This document shows, in pieces, positions 1 through 10,206 of a stretch of DNA of 18,487 nt (positions within the stretch are counted from its first letter, which is position 1; each line of letters starts with the position of its first letter). This DNA comes from Parvularia atlantis (Eukaryota > Opisthokonta > Rotosphaerida), in contig CALSCO010002516.1 in assembly GCA_943704415.1 (NCBI GenBank), forward strand, positions 1-18,487, given 5' to 3'. A model generated the notes under the pieces. It did no database searches. It saw nothing but the letters and a program-made list of their open reading frames with translations, and was not told the DNA's origin. The translations under genes were made by a program, and so were the position numbers.

Positions 1-55
1 GCTCACGGCTCACGGCTCACGGCACACGTACGCGCGCGCGCGCGCGTGCACGCAG
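1..55 (+). repeat. 3' end of an intron with 7-bp tandem repeats and a CG dinucleotide tract
   Basis: The first 28 bases are three copies of GCTCACG and a fourth variant copy. A run of alternating C and G follows at about 31-46, then a CAG splice acceptor at 53-55. The SH3 reading frame starts directly after this CAG, so the stretch is best read as the tail of an intron whose donor lies left of the window. Alternating CG runs can adopt Z-DNA; whether this one does is not shown. Confidence 0.6.
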
Positions 56-2185
56 GTGCTGAGCGAGATTGACGAGGGATGGTGGCAGGGCGAGCTCAAC
101 GGGCACAAGGGGCTCTTCCCGTCCAACTTTGTCGAGGACGTGAAGGCGCCTGCGACCGCCGCCGCCGCCGCGCCCGTTTCCGGGGCGCGCTCGATGCCGC
201 AGCCACCCGTGCCCGCCGCAGCCGCCTCCAAGAGTGACGGTCTGCCCGCCTGCCGCCGCCGTCTACCGCCGTCTGCCCCTGCTCACGCACGGCACAGACA
301 AGGACAAGATCGCCAACAAGCTCAAGAGCTGGGGCGCGTCCGTCACCGGCAGCGTCGGCAACGCCATCGCCGGCGCGTCCAAGATCACCCTGGGAAAGCG
401 CGACATAAAGGACGCAGCCGAGCCCAGCCCACCCGTCGCCGCCGCTGCCAGCGCCGCTGCGCCCCCGCCCACCGCCAGGCCCGCACGCCCGGACACCACG
501 AGTGCGTGCTGCGCTCCACGCGACCGCTCGCGCCCAGCCTGACCCGGGACGCACGCAGAGCCGAGCTTCCTGTTCAAGGCCAAGGCCACCCACGACTACG
601 CGAGCACGGCCGACGACGAGGTCACGCTCAAAAAGGACGACGTCGTGCTCGTGCTGGACACGCTCGACGACCAGGGCTGGTGGAGCGGCCAGATCGAGGG
701 CAGCAGCAGCAAGGGCCTCTTCCCGTCCAACTTTGTGGCCGAGATCCCCGACACGCGCTCCGGCGCCAAGTCGCAGGTGCGCACTCTCGTCCCGCCGCCA
801 AACCCAGCCGTCTCACGCCCCCATGCCTGCGCCGCAGGACGACACCAAGCCGCAGGCCGCGCCAGGCGAGGGCTCCGATGCGCCGGCCACCGTGCACGCG
901 GCCCCGGCGGTGAAGGTGCATCGCGCTCGTTCCCGCGCCTGCGATTTGACACGCGCGCGCACTCAGCTTCCGCCCGGTGCCGTCCCGATAGGCTTCAAGC
1001 TGCCCTCGGGCGGCGCGCCGATGCTTAGGCCGCGCAAGAACACCGAGCCGGTGCGTGCATCGGCCTGAGAGAGATGCCGGATGCCCGCGCTCACCGCCGC
1101 ACACAGGAGGCCACGGCTGCGGCGATCGCCGGTGCCGACAAGCCCGCGGAGGAGCCCGTGCGCAAGAAGTTTGCGAAGGTGCCCGTGGTAACACCGGCCT
1201 CGGGCGACGGCCCGGCCGCGTCGGACGAGCTGTCCAATAAAATGAAGATGATTGCGCGGCGCAACGACGAGTCGGGCGCGGGCGAACCGGCCGTGTCCGC
1301 TTTCGGCACCAAGCCGCCGCTTGCGAGGCCGCCCGTCGTCACCAAGCCGCCGGCGATCGCAGGTGCGCTGGGTGCGCGGACGCGACTCTGGTGGCTCACG
1401 CGGCCGGCACAGGCAACAAGCCTGCGCCCACACCCGCGCCCGCGCCCGCACCCGCAGCGGCGCCCGCGGCAGCGCCCCTGCTGACCGTGAGCACGCACAG
1501 CGAGGGCGAGGTGCGCGCGTGCCGCTGCCGCTGCGCGTTGGCGCGTGTCTAATGGCCGTGTCGCCCGCGTAGGAGTCGTCCTCGTCAGTACTGTCGCTGG
1601 ACGACGTGCCGGCGTCGCCCGGTCTGGCGAGCCTGACCAAGGACCGCCCGCGGTTGTCGATGGCTCGACGGCCGCCGAAGAACCGCATGTCGTCCGTCGA
1701 CATCTTCGGCGATGTGCGTCGGGGTGGCGCAGCAGTCGCAGCCGCTGAGCCCCGCGCCGCAGGAGGTCGAGGCGAAGGAGGACGAGAAGAAGCCCGCGCC
1801 CGCCCCCGCCCCCGCCGCAGCCGCGGCCACGCCTGCTCCCGCGCCCGTGCCAGCCCCCGCTCTCGCCGCAACACCGGCGCCCGCGGGGCCGTCGATGTTG
1901 AAGCCGACAGTGCCGCTCGGCGGCAAACCGCCCCTGGTTGGGAAGCCGCCCGCCGCCACGCCTGCGCCCGCGGTCGCACCGGCCGCCGCGCCGGCCAGCG
2001 CCGCTGCCGCGCCCAAGAGCAGCCCCGCGACGCAACGCAAGCGGGCCGTGCCGAGCGAGAATGCAACACTGGCTGAGCTGCGGACGTGGATGATTGCCGA
2101 GATGGACGCGCTGCGCGAGGAGCTGCAGGAGGAGCGCCAGAAGCGGCAAGAACTCGAGGCGCGCCTGGCCGCGCTGGAGAAGTGA
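56..2185 (+). CDS. SH3-domain adaptor protein, CIN85/CD2AP-like, 5' partial
   Basis: Nine exons are visible: 56-233, 298-501, 559-776, 838-915, 967-1050, 1107-1362, 1413-1510, 1573-1713 and 1763-2185. Together they give 559 residues after an upstream acceptor. The first residues are the second half of an SH3 domain (EGWWQGEL, then GLFPSNFVE). A complete SH3 domain follows at about residues 129-190, with ALYDY-like ATHDYAS, QGWWSGQI and GLFPSNFV. The rest is a long proline- and alanine-rich linker with basic PxxP-like stretches. It ends in a heptad-rich coiled coil of about 38 residues (EELQEERQKRQELEARL). SH3 tandems plus a C-terminal coiled coil are the architecture of CIN85/CD2AP endocytic and actin adaptors, which bind proline-arginine motifs and oligomerise through the coil. 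The role is inferred from architecture only. The start lies outside the window, possibly with a further SH3 domain. The 3' end faces the forkhead gene across 123 bp. Confidence 0.85.
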
Positions 2186-2308
2186 TCCACGTGCGTGTGT
2201 CTGTGTGGGTGAGTGTCGAGCGGGCTGCCATCGGCCACTTTTTCTTCTTCGTCCATAGCTCCGCACACGGCGCACACAAAGAAAACACAGGCCACGCGGT
2301 CGTAAGCT
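2186..2308. other. Convergent intergenic region between SH3 adaptor and forkhead gene
   Basis: This 123-bp gap separates the stop codons of two convergent genes, so the 3' UTRs must be short or overlap. It is less GC-rich than the flanks and holds a TTTTTCTTCTTC pyrimidine run near 2239-2252 and an AAAGAAAACACA stretch near 2278-2289. No canonical AATAAA signal is seen on either strand. Confidence 0.6.
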
Positions 2309-3861
<1,553 letters not shown>

Positions 3862-3979
3862 CTGCAGGGGCACGGGTCGCGTCACAACAAGCAGAGCCAC
3901 GTGGGCAAGATGGCCGCGAGGGTACCACGTGGCGCCGCGCCAATGGCAGCGTGCCACGCAGAGCCTGTCTTCCGTCACG
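3862..3979. promoter_or_regulatory. Divergent promoter between forkhead gene and SIL1
   Basis: Only 118 bp separate the two divergent start codons. The gap has two perfect CACGTG E-boxes at 3898-3903 and 3926-3931, the core for bHLH and some bZIP factors, and a CCAAT-N9-CCACG element at 3940-3958. A CAG precedes the forkhead ATG at 3862-3864, so a 5' UTR intron acceptor there is possible. Core promoter positions cannot be read from sequence alone. Confidence 0.55.
3940..3958 (+). promoter_or_regulatory. ERSE-like element containing a yeast-type UPRE core, upstream of SIL1
   Basis: The bases read CCAAT, nine bases, then CCACG, which is the exact consensus of the metazoan ER stress response element bound by NF-Y with ATF6 or XBP1. 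The nine-base spacer includes CAGCGTG (3947-3953), the core of the yeast Hac1 unfolded-protein-response element. It lies 22 bp before the ATG of a gene encoding an ER chaperone cofactor, the expected kind of target. The sequence match is direct; function is inferred, and chance matches to CCACG are common in GC-rich DNA. Confidence 0.5.
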
Positions 3980-5269
3980 ATGCGCTGGCTGCGGCTCGTC
4001 GTCGTCGTCGTCGTCGTTGCGGCGGCAGCGGCGGCAGCGGCGCACGCGGCGCACGCGGACGACCTGCCGCCCGGGCACCACCTCTCCGAGGACGGCGAGA
4101 CCGTGTGCTCCTTTGCCGACGCCCCCGTGCAGTGCTACCCGCGCGTCGTCCCGCGCACGCACCACTGGAGCCCCGTCCGCCCTGGCCAGGTCGTGAGCGC
4201 CGACGCGGCCCTGCGCGTGCGCGTCAACCTCGAGACGCGGGCGCGCGAGGCGCGATACGTGAACGGCGACGACGACAGCGTTGCCGACGGTAACGACAGC
4301 GACGGCACCGCGATCGCGCCGTCACCCGAGGCGGACGAGCGCGAGGACGACGGCGCCGGCGACTGGCAGCCCCAGCCGCTCACGCCCGAGCGTCGCCAGG
4401 AGCTCGAGGACCTGTGGGAGGAGATGGTGCGGCTGGCCAACCTCGAGACCGACACGCTGCGGCGCGCGATCGAGGTCGTGGGCCGCGATGGCGCGCACGC
4501 GGACGAGCTCGTGCAGGCCCTGAGCGTGATGGAGGACATCGTGCACCACATCGACTTTGGCGCCGACATGGTCACGCTCGGCGGCATTCCGAGCCTCGTG
4601 CGCCACCTCGCGCACGACGACCCGGCCGTGCGCCGCCGCGTCGCCGTCGTCCTCGGCTCGGCCCTGCAGAGCAATCCGAACGTGCAGCGCGCAGCCCTCG
4701 CCTCGCCGCACGACCTCCTCCCGCGCCTGCTCGGCCGGCTCGGCGCCGAAGACGACACCGGCGCGCTCGGCGGCCAGCTGCACGCGCTCGGCAGCCTCCT
4801 GCGCGGCAACGAGCGCGCAATCGAGGCGTTCCTGGCCGCGGACGGGGCTGCGCACGTGGCCGCTGTCCTCGCGCGGCTTGACGTCGCCGCCGCCGCCACC
4901 ACCGCCGTTCGCCGCAAGGCTATCACGCTGCTCACGGACCTGCGCACGCTGTCCGAGGCCGGGCGCGACCTGCAGCTGCGCGCGGACGCGTGGTGTGGGC
5001 ACTTTGGCCAGATGCTCGCCAGCGGGCACCTTGACTCGATAGAGAAGGCGGCCCACGGTGCGCGCAGACGCCGCCTCGTCTCTCTGCCGCTGCTGACCGC
5101 GCATGCGCGCGCGTGTGCACCCCAAGGCCTGGACACGTTCGGCGTCGTCTGCCCCGACCTGCGCGCGAGCGTCACCGCGGCCACCGACGCCGTGCAGCAG
5201 CACCTCGCGAGCGTCGAGGACGGCGACGAGGCGTTTGAGCGCGTGCGCGAGCTGCTCGCGCGCCTGTAG
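3980..5269 (+). CDS. SIL1: SIL1-like nucleotide-exchange factor for the ER Hsp70 BiP
   Basis: Read without introns the gene encodes 429 residues. The start has a signal peptide (MRWLR, then a run of valines and alanines ending near AHA, residues 1-26), so the product enters the ER. The SIL1 hallmark follows: a tryptophan with VRPGQ, then LRVRVNLETR at about residues 58-85, ahead of an all-helical armadillo-like region that in this family clamps the BiP ATPase domain to release ADP. Two cysteines lie close to the N-terminus (C43 and C52); yeast Sil1 has a redox-active N-terminal cysteine pair, so a similar role is possible. A likely 69-nt in-frame intron at 5058-5126 (GTGCGC donor, CTGAC branch, AAG acceptor) would shorten the protein by 23 residues. 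No KDEL-like tail is seen; the end is LLARL. An ER-stress element lies just upstream. Confidence 0.88.
   Translation: MRWLRLVVVVVVVAAAAAAAAHAAHADDLPPGHHLSEDGETVCSFADAPVQCYPRVVPRTHHWSPVRPGQVVSADAALRVRVNLETRAREARYVNGDDDSVADGNDSDGTAIAPSPEADEREDDGAGDWQPQPLTPERRQELEDLWEEMVRLANLETDTLRRAIEVVGRDGAHADELVQALSVMEDIVHHIDFGADMVTLGGIPSLVRHLAHDDPAVRRRVAVVLGSALQSNPNVQRAALASPHDLLPRLLGRLGAEDDTGALGGQLHALGSLLRGNERAIEAFLAADGAAHVAAVLARLDVAAAATTAVRRKAITLLTDLRTLSEAGRDLQLRADAWCGHFGQMLASGHLDSIEKAAHGARRRRLVSLPLLTAHARACAPQGLDTFGVVCPDLRASVTAATDAVQQHLASVEDGDEAFERVRELLARL
5058..5126 (+). other. Possible in-frame intron in SIL1
   Basis: The stretch starts GTGCGC like most introns here, has CTGAC inside and ends CCCCAAG. 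Its length is 69 nt, a multiple of three, so the frame stays open whether or not it is removed. Removal gives a smooth join of EKAAH to GLDTFGV. The AAG acceptor is weaker than the CAG seen in nearly all other introns. Confidence 0.55.
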
Positions 5270-5334
5270 ACTAAGTCTCCTGCGGGGTGGATCCTTTGCC
5301 CCCTGCCTGTGCACATTTGTTGTACATGACCCGC

Positions 5335-8300
5335 TCACTGCCCGCCCGCCCACGCGCCTGTACGGAACCGCCCGCCGCTGCCGCGCCCGCCGCGCCCACG
5401 CCCGCCCGGTGGCCGCGTCGGCCCGCCTGGCCGCGCCGCCCACGGCGACGACACCCACGTCTCCTCGTAGATCGCTGGCCCCGGGGCGGGCCGGTACGCG
5501 GGCCCCGCGGTTGGCATGGTGTACGGCGCGGGTGCTGGGTTGTAGCGCGGGAAGTGAAAGCCCGGCTGGCGGCGCGTGCTGTCAGTAGTTGCGCCGGAAC
5601 GCGTTCGCGCGCGCACCGCACGCACCTCCATCGGCGGCGGCATGCGCGCCGCCACGGGCACCACCGGCACGACCGGCTCGGGCAGCACCGGGCGCGCAGC
5701 CTCCATCGGGATAACCACGGGAGCGTTTGCGAAAGACACAAGCTCGCCGCGATCGTCGGGCGTCGCGGGCTCCTGCGCCGACGGCGGGGCCATGTCGGCC
5801 GAGATGAACGACTCGCCCAGCTGGACGGCCTCGCGGCTGTGCAGCTCGGCAAACAGCTGGCAGTCGCTCCAGCGCTTGCCAGCGTACTCGACGACGTGGT
5901 CCGGGATGATGGCCGCTGCAATACCGCGCCCATGCACGTCAGTGCTCGGCCACTACAGAACGCCCACGCACCGAGCGGGCGCTGCCACACCATCACGGGC
6001 TCGAGGCGCCGCAGCCCGCGTCCCTCGTGCATCTCCGAGTTCCACAGCGCGTCCGACGGCATGTGGTGCGAGTACTGCGGCCGGTGCGCGTCATGCAAGC
6101 GCGCACAGCGGCGGCGGCGATGGCGCACCTCGTCCGGGTCCGACACAAACACGCGCACGGAGACAAGGCGGTCCTCGGTGTCTGGGAAGGACACACGGCG
6201 CTTCGGCTGTTGTGCGACCAGTCAGCGGTACTCACACGAACGTGCGTGCGTGCGTGCATACCCTTCCTGGCCCGCTCGCGCCCTTGAGGCTCGACCGCAG
6301 CTGCTTGCGGGTCGGCTCGGTGGCCGTGGCGGCCGTTGCGTCCATCGAGGCAGTCACGTCGGCTCCGACAGTCCCAGACGACAACGACGACGGCGCCGCC
6401 GCAGGGGCAGTGTCCATCGCGGCCTCGCTCGGTGACTCGCTCGCAGGAGGCCCCGCGCCTGGCGTCGTCGTCTCGGCCGGAGCGGCGTCAAAGACGGGCA
6501 CGGGTGCCTCGAGGTTGATCGACGTCGGCGGCGGCGGCACAATGACCTTCAGGTCCTCTGCTTCGGTCGCGGCCCGCTTCATCGACAGACGCTCAGCCAG
6601 CCGCTGCCGCTTCACATCCTCAGCCGAGACGGGTCTGCGCGGCGACCGATCAGCACGCGGCTGGCACACGCGCGCGCGGTCGGCAGCCACGCACCCGGTG
6701 CGCACGGACGCCGCCGTCCGCGGCTTTGCCTCGGCGAGGGGCAGGTCGTCGATGATACTGATTTTGGGCTCCTCTTTGGTGATGTCTGTCGCGACAGCGT
6801 GTGCGAGCACGGCGGCACCGCGCGCAACCGCATCAGGTCTCCAGCCCACTGCAAACACCGCGCGAGCACAACCGTCTTTGCTCTTGTACCCCTGCAGGCC
6901 CATGATCACCGGCCGCTTGGGTGGCGGCGCCCCGCCTGACTCCTTGCGCTGCGTGCACGCACAAGAACGCCAGCGTCAGTCACCCAGTACTGTGCAACAT
7001 AGCGTCCGCGGTGTGCGCACCTTGGTCGCAGCACCCTGCAGCGCCTGCGTCACGCCTGCCGCGGACGCGTCCTCGCTCGGCCTCCTCCGCACGTGCGCGT
7101 CCGGCTCGGGCAGGTCGGCCTTGCGCTTGAGCGTCTCGGCGGGGCGTGAGGGCGACGTGGCCGCGGCAGCCGCGGGCGTCGCCGTCGCTGCTGCTGCTGC
7201 TGCAGGCTCGGGCTTGACCTTGGGCGGCACCTTAAGCGAGCCCGACGAGCCGTCGCTGCCGTCTCCAGACGTCTTGCGCAGCGGTGGCGCGGGTGCTGCC
7301 ACCGACGACGACGCCTTGGTTCGCTGCTGCTGCTGCTGCTGCTGGGCCTGCTTCGTCACTTGCTCCTGCTTGGCATGCTCCTGCTTGGCATGATCCTGCT
7401 TGGCCGCATGCTCCTGCTGCTGCCGACGCTCCTCGTCCTCCTTCAGGTCGTCGAGCGCCTTCATCGCCTGCGCCTGCTGCACCGCGGCCAGCTCGCGGTC
7501 TGCACCAGCGGCAGGTGAGCGGCGGTCTGCCGCAAGTATGTCTGTGAGCGCGCACGTACCGATGTCCTCCTCCCACTTGCTGCGCAGCGCCAGGCACGCG
7601 TTCTGCAGCGCTGCACACGCCCGGCTGTTAGAAGCGCGCACGGCCGCGCACACACGCCGCGCCGGCGGGCCGCACCGCTGTCGTCGCTCAACTCCTTCAT
7701 CATCTGCTTGAGCACGACGTTCATCCTGAGCTCGCGCAGGTCCGCGACGGTAAACTCGAGCGAGTCGAACAGCTGCGCAGGCGCACGCCACGACATCAGC
7801 GTGCACCGCGGGCAGTAGCAGGCAACAGCAGTGCCTTGATCATGGCCAGCGACGGCTGCGGCGACCGCTGCCGGATGTGCTCGAGCGTCCAGTTGATCAT
7901 CTCCTTCATCGCCACCGACTTGACGAAGCTGCGCGGGCGGCGCGGGCGCGACGTGAGCCGTGTCGATGCCACGTCGCGTGTGGCGCTGCGCGCGCGCACC
8001 CGCGCTTGACCTCGGGCGCCGTCTTGGTGAGGACGAGCACGAGCACGGAGCGGCACACGTCAAGCTCGTTCGGGTTGACCGACTTGTCGACGGCGCGCAC
8101 GAGCTTGACAAACTCGCGCAGGGCGTCGGCGTCTGTGCGAGGGGCCGCGCGCGCCGTCAGCAGCAGGCGAAGCCAGCGCCGTCGCGCCACCACGCGCCAC
8201 GCACTCTTGAGCGTCATCGCGCGCGCGTCCACCAGCGGCATCACCTTGCTCTGCACCCACGTCTTCATGTCCCTGGGCTCGGTTGCAGCGGCGGCGGCGG

Positions 8301-8343
8301 CGGGAGCGGCGGCAGCTTGCGATGGGCCGGCCGCGGCGTCCAT
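5335..8343 (-). CDS. PNUTS-like protein phosphatase 1 regulatory subunit (TFIIS N-terminal domain, RVxF motif)
   Basis: Thirteen exons on the minus strand (8343-8205, 8132-8000, 7928-7835, 7772-7676, 7610-7560, 7499-7021, 6948-6873, 6785-6695, 6634-6262, 6206-6129, 6074-5972, 5915-5626, 5565-5335) give 744 residues in one frame. Residues about 46-172 form a TFIIS N-terminal/LW-type helical bundle, ending in NACLALRSKWEEDI, as in PNUTS (PPP1R10) and yeast Ppn1. A lysine/glutamine-rich region carries KQEH repeats at about 205-225. The motif KRRVSF (residues 513-518) is a canonical RVxF docking site for PP1, followed by PDTEDRLVSVRVF as in the family. [15 protein letters not shown] tail resembles RGG RNA-binding ends. 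PNUTS holds PP1 in the cleavage and polyadenylation machinery and acts in transcription termination. Several introns are multiples of three. One (7773-7834) appears to use a GC donor. The C-terminal zinc finger of animal PNUTS is not seen. Confidence 0.82.
7361..7405 (-). repeat. 15-bp tandem repeat, three units, in the PNUTS-like gene
   Basis: Two identical 15-base units (7361-7375 and 7376-7390) are followed by a third with two changes (7391-7405). On the coding strand each unit gives a five-residue repeat of the form AKQ(D/E)(H/Q). The repeat sits in a helical, charged glutamine-rich region next to a short polyglutamine run at about 7323-7345, and probably arose by replication slippage. 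Confidence 0.9.
7773..7834 (-). other. Candidate GC-AG intron in the PNUTS-like gene
   Basis: The TFIIS-N-like frame before this point (PSLAMIK) and after it (LFDSLEFTVADLREL) is clear, and the bases between contain a stop codon in the first frame. No GT donor gives a phase matching the CAG acceptor. Cutting at AAG|GCACTG joins both halves in phase with a 62-nt intron, the usual size here. Confidence 0.6.
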
Positions 8344-8734
8344 TCGCCGGGCGGTGACGGTTGCAGTGAGCGTCCCCCGCGGCTGGCTGTGTTCGAGCGC
8401 GCTCGTGTGAGCACACCCTGTGTGCGCGCGCGTAGTGGCGGGGTCGCTGTGGCGCTGTGCTGCTGTGGCGGGAAAGGAGAGAAACGGCTCACTGGGGCGC
8501 GCCCGGTCAACTCTGTTGGCGAACTGAGCGAATTCTGGCGAGTCGGCGCCAACAACGGTCACCCATCGCGCGCGGCCGCCGCCGACGGCCGTTTTCGAAC
8601 GGCGCGCGACCCGGATGAGCGCGGACGGCGTGCGCATGGGGCGGATGGCGCGACCCGATGGCGCGGGTCGCGCGCCGGGCTGGAGGCAGCAGGCGGCAGC
8701 AACCGGCAACGCGGGATGTCTACGGTAATATAAC
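8344..8734. promoter_or_regulatory. Divergent promoter between the PNUTS-like and fusion methyltransferase genes
   Basis: No gene is seen in these 391 bp. On the plus strand GCGGGAAA at 8468-8475 matches the E2F/DP consensus exactly, and a TTGGCGCC-type site lies at 8545-8552. An inverted repeat GTTGGCG (8515-8521) and CGCCAAC (8547-8553) brackets 25 bases. The right end is a short AT island, TAATATAA at 8726-8733, only one base before the first ATG. The region is inferred to drive both genes; factor binding is not shown. Confidence 0.45.
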
Positions 8735-10094
8735 ATGTTAGCAAGCATGACAGACCCTGCGCACTGGCTCGCGCTTCACAAGGCGCAGCTTGCGGCCGTG
8801 CCGCCGGCGCTCGTCCCGGCGCTGCGCACGGCGCTGGCGGCGCAGCAATACACGTGGCCGGACGCGTTCGAGCGCCGCGTGGGCCCCGACGGCATGGGCG
8901 CGGTCGTGGCGCGCGCGGCGCAGCGGCGGCACGGCGCGGTGCGTTGTGTCGCAGTGGGAGCGCTGACGGGCGAGCGCACACGTGCGCAGGTGTGGGTCGT
9001 GCCGCACGTGTGGACGTTCATGTCGCGCGAGCAGGCCGTGCAGCACCTGTGCGAGAGCGCCGAGCTGCGCGCGTACGTGCACGGGCTGCTGCGCGACGTC
9101 GCGCCCGAGCCGGAGCACCTCGTGGCCGAGCTCCATCGTGTCGCGTTCAAGTACCAGGTCGTGCAGCAGGCGCCGGCCGGGGCACAGCAGCAGGTGCAAA
9201 AGCAGACCGTGTTCTACGTCATGGGCCAGGACGCGCCGCTCGTGCGGGCCGCGGGCGTGGCTCGGCGCGCGAACCTGCACTTTGACGTGTTCTTCAGCCA
9301 CGACCTCGGCGCGACCGTGAGCGTGTGCTGGCTCGAGGCGGACGTGGCGGCGGGTGAGGAGGTGTTGCGCAACGAGCTGTCGCTCTTTGGCGACTACGGC
9401 GACGCCAAATACTGGGACGAGCACGTGCGCTCCTGCTCGTTAGTTCGCGCGAAACGCTCACGCCGCCCGCCCGCACTGCAGTACCGCCAGACCGACCGGC
9501 GCGAGTTTGACTGGCTGTGCACGTGGGAGCAGGTGCGTCCCCACGCGTGCGTGCGTGTGTGCCTTGACCGTGCCAGCGCAGTTCAAGGGCCTCATCAACG
9601 AGCTGGTGCCGCGCTCTGCGCGCGTGCTCGAGATCGGCTGCGGCAACAGCCCGCTGTCGCAGCGCATGCAAGCCGACGGCTACGGCGACGTCACGGCGAT
9701 TGATATCTCGGCCGGCGCGGTGGCGCTTCTGCGCGAACAGTACGCAGGCACGCCCGGGCTCGTGTTTGAGCAGGCGGACGTGATGCGGTTGCCGTACGGG
9801 GGCGCGTCGTTCGACTGCATCGTCGACAAGGGCACGCTGGACGCGATCGAGCTCGGGCCCGAGCGGCACGTCGCAGTGCGCCAGATGCTGATCGAGCTCG
9901 CGCGTGTGCTCCGGCCGCGCGGCATGTTTGTGCTCGTGTCGCTCGGGCACCCGGACATGCGCCTGGACTTGATCGAGAAGGACGAGGCCGGCGCGGTGAG
10001 CGGGTGGTTCGTCGAGCGCATGTTTGAGATCGACACGACCGCGGCCGGACACGACCTGCCGCAGTGCTACCTGTACGCATGTGTGCGCCTGTGA
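8735..10094 (+). CDS. Fusion protein: TTLL12-type N-terminal (SET-like) domain plus EEF1A-KMT4/METTL13-type methyltransferase
   Basis: Three exons (8735-9424, 9482-9532, 9582-10094) give 417 residues. Residues 1 to about 215 resemble the N-terminal half of TTLL12: a VVPHVWTF block, a KYQ segment before QTVFYVMG, and AGEEVLRNE near the end, in the same order. From about residue 218 (DAKYWDEHYRQ, EFDW) the protein is a class I SAM methyltransferase: motif I VLEIGCGNS at 262-270, a DIS acidic strand, and DKGTLDAI at 329-336, which marks the METTL13/EEF1AKMT4/Efm group that methylates lysines of translation elongation factor 1A and related proteins. The tubulin-tyrosine-ligase half of TTLL12 is absent. 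The 57-nt first intron keeps frame open; removing it restores the family motif YWDEHYR. ATG 8747 is an alternative start. The activity is likely lysine methylation; the substrate is unknown. Confidence 0.78.
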
Positions 10095-10206
10095 CGCCGG
10101 TCTGCGGGCGCGGCGCCATGGCATGCTGCCAGAACACACAACAGCGTCGCGCCACGCGGTGGGAAGGCAGAAGTAGGTTTGGCAGGGCAGCGGGGGGAGG
10201 GACGTA
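10095..10206. other. Convergent intergenic region
   Basis: This 112-bp gap lies between the stop codons of the fusion methyltransferase and the minus-strand gene of unknown function. It contains a purine-rich run (GGGAAGGCAGAAG near 10160-10172) and a G-rich run near 10180-10200. No gene, repeat or canonical polyadenylation hexamer is seen. Confidence 0.6.

Noticed and set aside
8726-8733. TATA box for the fusion methyltransferase
   Set aside because: It ends one base before the first ATG, too close for a core promoter of that start. It could serve only if translation began at 8747 or later, with an almost absent leader.
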